Shown one piece after another: positions 1-6,100 of a DNA stretch of 11,814 nucleotides; the stretch's first letter is position 1, and each line of letters opens with the position of its first letter. Made by a program: the position numbers and the translations under genes. Origin of the DNA: Saprospiraceae bacterium. Its GTDB lineage: Bacteria; Bacteroidota; Bacteroidia; Bacteroidales; JAIPBB01. Location of the stretch: contig JAIPBB010000161.1 in the NCBI GenBank assembly GCA_021739805.1, positions 1 through 11,814 of the forward strand. Direction: 5' to 3'. Below the pieces are notes generated by a model. It did not search any database. It was not told where the DNA came from and saw only the letters and a list, made by a program, of their open reading frames with translations.

Positions 1-147
1 GCCAATATTACTGTATAAGCATTAATCTTATTGCTAACAAGTTGATCTCCACCAGAGCTTGCTTCCTCTTCAGATTAACGCCGGAATATTACAAATTAAT
101 TTTTAATTTTCTACCAACCATTTTTGCACACATTACCTATTAAAATC
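1..147. other. Left-edge stretch with no supportable gene
   Basis: This AT-rich stretch lies beyond the terminator of the giant gene. One plus-strand frame is open from base 3 to a TAA near 140 and one minus-strand frame is open from about 74 to the window edge. Neither has a usable start codon, ribosome binding site or recognisable protein motif. It may be intergenic DNA or the decayed end of a neighbouring gene outside the window. Confidence 0.5.
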
Positions 148-181
148 AAAAACCCGCCCACCAAAAGGTGAACGGGTTTTT
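148..181 (-). terminator. Intrinsic terminator of the giant T9SS protein gene
   Basis: The sequence forms a hairpin with two 15-base arms (148-162 and 167-181) around a four-base loop. Read on the minus strand, the arms start AAAAACCCG and end CGGGTTTTT, and two G-U wobble pairs lie in the middle of the stem. It begins 18 bases after the TGA stop codon (200-202) of the minus-strand gene, and a T-run follows the GC stem, as in rho-independent terminators. The A/T arms are symmetric, so it could also stop plus-strand transcription entering from the left. Confidence 0.85.
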
Positions 182-199
182 ACATTACTCGGTATTATA

Positions 200-3100
200 T
201 CAGCGTATTAGAGTAATCGAACCATATTTTTGGAATTCTCCATTCCCATTATCCATTCCCTGCCATAAACTATTGTCCATGAAAATTCCACTTGCTTTCC
301 AAACATAAACATCCTGGGGCATTTCTTTACCTTTGAATTCACCATTCCATCCCTCAGTAGGCATGCCATTAGCTAATTCAGTCGATTCCCAGATTAAATT
401 TCCCCACGAATCGTAAATTCCTATATAATATTCTTTAAGTCCCATTCCGCTTGGTTTAAATAATCTTACTTCCTCGGCAGGATTATTTGGTGAAAATGCA
501 TTCGGAATAAACAAACCTTTTATGTAATCGACTTCAATTTCTTTTGATTTTTCCGCACTACAATTAAATTGGTTATTAGCTGTAAGGTTCACAGTGTATA
601 AGCCATGCATTGAGTAACGGTATTTTGGACTTACTTCGGTTGAAAAACTACCGTCGCCAAAATCCCAATCGAAAGTTGTTCCCTGCACAGTTAAATTTGT
701 GAATTGAATAATTCCGCTATTTGGTAGTGGTATATTTGTGTTTTCGAATGTAAAATCAACTTTGGGTTTTGGATGTACATTAATTGTATCTTTAAAAGAA
801 AGAGTGTCAGTACAGCCACCATTTCCGCTTGCAATTAAGGTTATAGAAAATAGTCCGTCAGAATTATAGATATGTGATGGGCTAATTGTGTTATAGATAT
901 TTCCATCTCCCATATACCATGTGTAATTTGTGGCAAATTGTGATTTATCGGTTATGGCAACAGAAAGTGGTTCGCAACCTTCATTATTTTCAATAGTAAA
1001 ATCAGCAACAGGCTTTTCATATACAGTATATTGTGTCGTTGCTGTATCAGTACATCCAAACACATTTGAAGAAATAAGACTAATATCGTAACTGCCTGGT
1101 GAATTGTAATTTATTGTTGGATTATTTAATCCTGAACTGTTTCCGTTACCAAAGTCCCAAGTATAACCTGAAGAAGTTGTAGAAGTGTTTGTTGCTTGTA
1201 CGTTTGCAGGATAACCACATGATTGGCTTGATGAAAGTGAAAAACTACTAATAGGTTTTGGGTGAGCAATAACGCTTGAAAAAGCTGTGTCGGTGCATCC
1301 ATTAGGAAATTGAGCAATAAGTGTTATATTAAATGTTCCGGCAGAAGTATAAGTATGATTTGGTTGATTTAAGACGGAGGAATTTCCATCACCAAAATCC
1401 CATGAAAAGTAAGTGGAATTCATACTAGTATTTATAAGAGTTACATTTAAAGGATAGCAGCCATCAGAAGATGAAGGAGTAAATGATGCTATTGGAGTAT
1501 TTTTAACAAAAACTGTTTTTGTAATTGAGTCAACACAAGAAGAACCTTGAGCCGTACCTATTAATGTAACATCAAATAATCCTGAAGCAGTGTAGTTGTA
1601 TGTAGGATTACTAACAGTAGAAGTATTTCCATCTCCAAATTTCCAAACAACATTTGATAAATTCGATGATAAATTAGTAAAATGAACATCTTCATAAACA
1701 CAAATAGTGTCGGGGTTTGCAGTGAAGTCAAGAACCGGGAATGAATTTACGTTGATAGTTACATAAGCTGTGTCGGCACTACAAGTGTCGCTAACGTAAA
1801 GTTTAACATGGTAAGTTCCCGCAGTCAAATATGTATTTGTTGGGCTATAAGTAGTTGAGAAATTCCCATCATCAAAATCCCAGCTAATGTTTGAGTTTAA
1901 GGTTGAGAAATTATTAAATGTTACAGTTAAAGGAGCACAACCAAAATAAACTGAAGGGTTGAAAAGAGCTGTAACTGATTGTGGTCTGACAGTAATTTGT
2001 TTTGTCATAGTGTCGGAACCACAATAATTATTTGCAATAAGTGTAATACTGTATATGGAATCAGCAGATCCGGCAGTATAAACCTGAACAGGCGGTTGAG
2101 CAGCAGAAGAGCTTATTCCATTTCCCATATCCCATAAATAAGATGTTGCCAGACCTGTAGTTACATTAGAGTAAGAGATTGCAAGTGGTGAACATCCATA
2201 ATTAGAGCTTAATCCAAAATTTACTACCGGTTGTGGTTTCACAAAAACAGTGTCAGTAAAAGATGAACTTCCGCACATATTTGTTGATAATAAAGAAACC
2301 AAATATGTATTGTTTCCGCTTGCTAATTGATTAAAGGTAATATTTGGCGGATTTTGCAGATTACTATTAATTCCGTTTCCAAAATTCCAATTATGTGTCA
2401 TTCCAAAACCACTTGAAGAATTAATAAATTGAACATTTAAAGGAGCACATCCGCTGTCAGGTAGCATTGAATAATTAGCTATTGGAGCACTAATGGTTTG
2501 AATAACACTAAAGGCAGAATCAAGGCAGCCATTGGGTGATTGTCCTATAAGTTTTATTGTTTGAAATCCTGTGCTTGAATATGTGCTTGTTGGATTATTT
2601 GAAGTTGAGAAATTCCCATTTCCAAAATCCCAGCTAAATGAATTTGCACCCATGGAATTATTGTTGAAAACAACATTTGAATTAATGCAGGCAACACTAT
2701 CATGTGTAAACGAAATCTGTGGAAGAGAATTAACATTTATAATCGCAATAGTAGTATTTACACATGAGTTATTATCTGTTCCAATTACAGTATAAGTTGA
2801 GTTAGTAATTGGTGATGCAACAATATTTGCTGAATTTGAATTGTTTAAGCCTGATGATGGACTCCACATATATTGAGTAGCACCTGAAGCTGTGATTGAC
2901 ACTGAATCACCCAAACAAATACTTGTGTTTGCCGGATTCACTGTAATAGTGGGTAATTGGTTTACAATTATTGAAATACTATCATTATTCACACAGCCGT
3001 TTATGTCAGTTCCATTTACAAAATACTTTGTTGTGTTTTGAGGACTTGCGTGAAACATATTTCCATTTGATGAGATTCCAAAACCACTAGGAGTCCATGT

Positions 3101-6100
3101 GTAAACATTTGCACCTGTTACCGAAATTGTAGTTGTGTCACCAAAACAAATTGATGAAGAACTTGCAGTTATATTGAGATTTGGAAGCTGATTTACATTT
3201 ATCATTACTGTAGCATTGTTTGAACATCCGTTTCCGTCAGTTCCTGTAACTGTATAATTTGTTGTTGTACTTGGATTAGCAATAATTGCATTTGCTGTTG
3301 TTGTGTTTAAACCTAAAGCAGGAGTCCATGAATAGTTAGTTGCTCCACTTGCATTAACTGCGACTGAATCTCCATTACAAATTGTTGATGATGTAAGGTT
3401 TGTTGATATTATTGGTAATGGATTTACACTAACGACAACATTAGTAGTGTTTATACAGCCATTCACATTAGTACCTGTAACCGAATAAGTGGTCGTATTA
3501 TTAGGAAAAGCCATTACACTAGCACCTGATGCAGAATTTAAACTTACTGATTGAGACCATGAATAAGTATTGGCTCCACTAACTGTTAATGCAACAGAAT
3601 CGCCATTACAAATTGTGGGAGAAGACGGATTTACTGATAAAGTCAAAACTTGATTAACTACAATTGTGATTGAGTCATCGTTTTCACATGCATTTGCATT
3701 AACGCCTTGAACATAATATGTTGTTGTTGTAATTGGACTTGCTGTAATTGATGAACCACTTGTTGAACTTAGTCCTGTTGCAGGTGTCCAAGCATAGGTG
3801 CTGGCTCCGCTTGCAGTTAAAGTTGTTGATTGTCCCAAACATATGGTATCTGAGCTTGCATTTATACTAATTGTTGGAAGTGGATTTACATCAACAACAA
3901 TCACATCTTCACCACTACATCCATTTTGGTCTGTTCCTGTAACTGTATAAGTTGAAGTAGTATTTGGGAATGCCTGAACAATTGAACCGGAATTTGTGTT
4001 TAGACCAATTGCAGGACTCCAGTTATATGTTAATGCACCATTAGCACTTAATTGAACTGAATCACCAAAACAAATCATCGGAGAATTTGGATTTACTGAA
4101 ACTGTTGGAATTGGATTTACATTAATTGTGATTGTTGAACTATTAAAACATCCGTTATTGTCAGAACCGCTTACAATATATTGTGTTGTTGTAGTTGGAA
4201 ATGCAATAATTGATGAAGCTGTTGAATTATTAATTCCAATAGTCGGAGACCAATTGTAGGATGTAGCTCCACTAGCACTTAAATTAATTGAATCTCCCCA
4301 ACAAATACTTGCTGAACCTGGATTAATTGCTATTGTAGGCAAAGGATTTACTACAATTGTAATTGTATCAGTGCTTTCACACCCTGTTGAAGAAATTCCT
4401 TTTACTATATAAGAAGTTGTAGAAGTTGGTGTAGCAATTGTTGTATTTCCTGTAGTAGTGCTTAAAGCGGTGGATGGAGACCAAACATATGAATTTGCTC
4501 CCGAAGCTGTCATTGAAACCGATTGTCCTAAACAAATAGTATCAGAGCTTGCATTAATGCTGATAATTGGCAATGGAATTACATCTACAACAACCATTTC
4601 ATCATAAACGCAACCATTTTGGTCAGTTCCTGTAACTGTGTAAGTAGAAGTAGTATATGGAAAAGCCTGAACTGATGCTCCCAAAGCTGAACTTAAACCA
4701 ATTGCAGGACTCCATGAATAAGATGATGCTCCATTAGCTGTTATTAGAACAGAATCACCAAAACAAATTTCAGGAGAATTTGGATTCACCGAAACATTTG
4801 GAAGTGGATTAACAGTAATTGTAATTGATGAACTATCAACACATCCATTATTATCAGAAGCAATAACATTATATTGTGTTGTTGAAGTTGGAAATGCTAT
4901 TATGGATGAACCGATCGAATTATTAATTCCAGCGCTTGGAGACCAGTTGTAAGTTAAAGCTCCACTAGCATTTATATTAATTGAATCTCCATAACAGATA
5001 CTTGCTGAACCCGGGTTTATTGAAATTGTTGGCAAAGGATTAACTCCAATTGTAACAGTATCGGTGCTAAAACATCCCGTTGGAAGTAAACCTTGTACTA
5101 TATAAGAAGTTGTGCTTGTCGGTGCAGCAATTATTGTGCTTCCGGTATTAGTGCTTAAACCTGCTGATGGTGACCACACATAATTATTTGCTCCCGAAGC
5201 TGTCATTGTAACTGATTGACCGGCACATATTAAATTTGAGTTAGAATTTGCTGTGATAATTGGTTTTGGATTTACTTGTATGGTAAATGAAGTTGTGTTG
5301 AAACAACCTGAGCTGTTTGACCCTATTACATTGTAAGTTGTGTTTACTGTTGGTGATGCTTTAATTGTTGAACCTGTTGTTGCAGAAAGTCCGGTTGAAG
5401 GACTCCATGAAAAATTATTAGCTCCACTTGCAGTTAAAGTAATAGAATCTCCTAAACAAACACTTGGAGCAGAAGGATTAACAAGAATTGTAAGAGTTGG
5501 ATTAACATTAACTGTCATATTCAGGGTGTCAATACAGCCATTATTTGCAGTTCCAATAATTGAATAATTAGATGAAACTAAAGGAAATACAGAAACTGCT
5601 GCTCCTGTTGTTGAACTTAAACCTGCTCCTGGACTCCATAAATAAGAAGTGGCTCCGGAAACTGTTACTAAAACTGTGTCGCCTGTACATAAGCTTGGAG
5701 AAGCTGGATTAGTTGTCAAAACCGGTAGTGCTTTTACATTTATGCTTACTGTATCAGTATTTGCACATCCGTTGTTGTCAGTACCTATAAGTTGATAAAT
5801 TGTTGAGGTAATCGGAGATGCTAAAACTGTTGAAGCTGTGGATGAATTTAAGCTTGAAGCAGGACTCCAAACATAGGATGAAGCACCGTTTGCTGTTAGT
5901 GTTGCAGTTTCACCATAACAAATACTATATGAGTTTGAGTATGCAGTTACATTTGGTAATGGATTAACTGTTATACTTATATTGTCAGTATTAATACATC
6001 CATTATTGTCTGTTCCGATAACATTATAATTCGTTGTTGATAATGGGTTTGCAATTACTGATGTTCCGCTTCCGCTATTCAGTGTTGTAGTTGGACTCCA

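Noticed and set aside
1..74. Minus-strand frame open from about 74 to the left edge with a protein-like reading (GGDQLVSNKINAY)
   Set aside because: It follows a stop codon directly and has no ATG or GTG start. At 24 codons it is too short to separate from chance. It could be a gene remnant, but this cannot be supported here.
2571..2795. Plus-strand and alternate minus-strand open frames inside the giant gene (here, and near 1126, 2554, 5340, 7032 and 8098)
   Set aside because: They overlap a continuous 2962-codon gene with clear domains, and they follow its repeat period and low-complexity codons. They are frame shadows.
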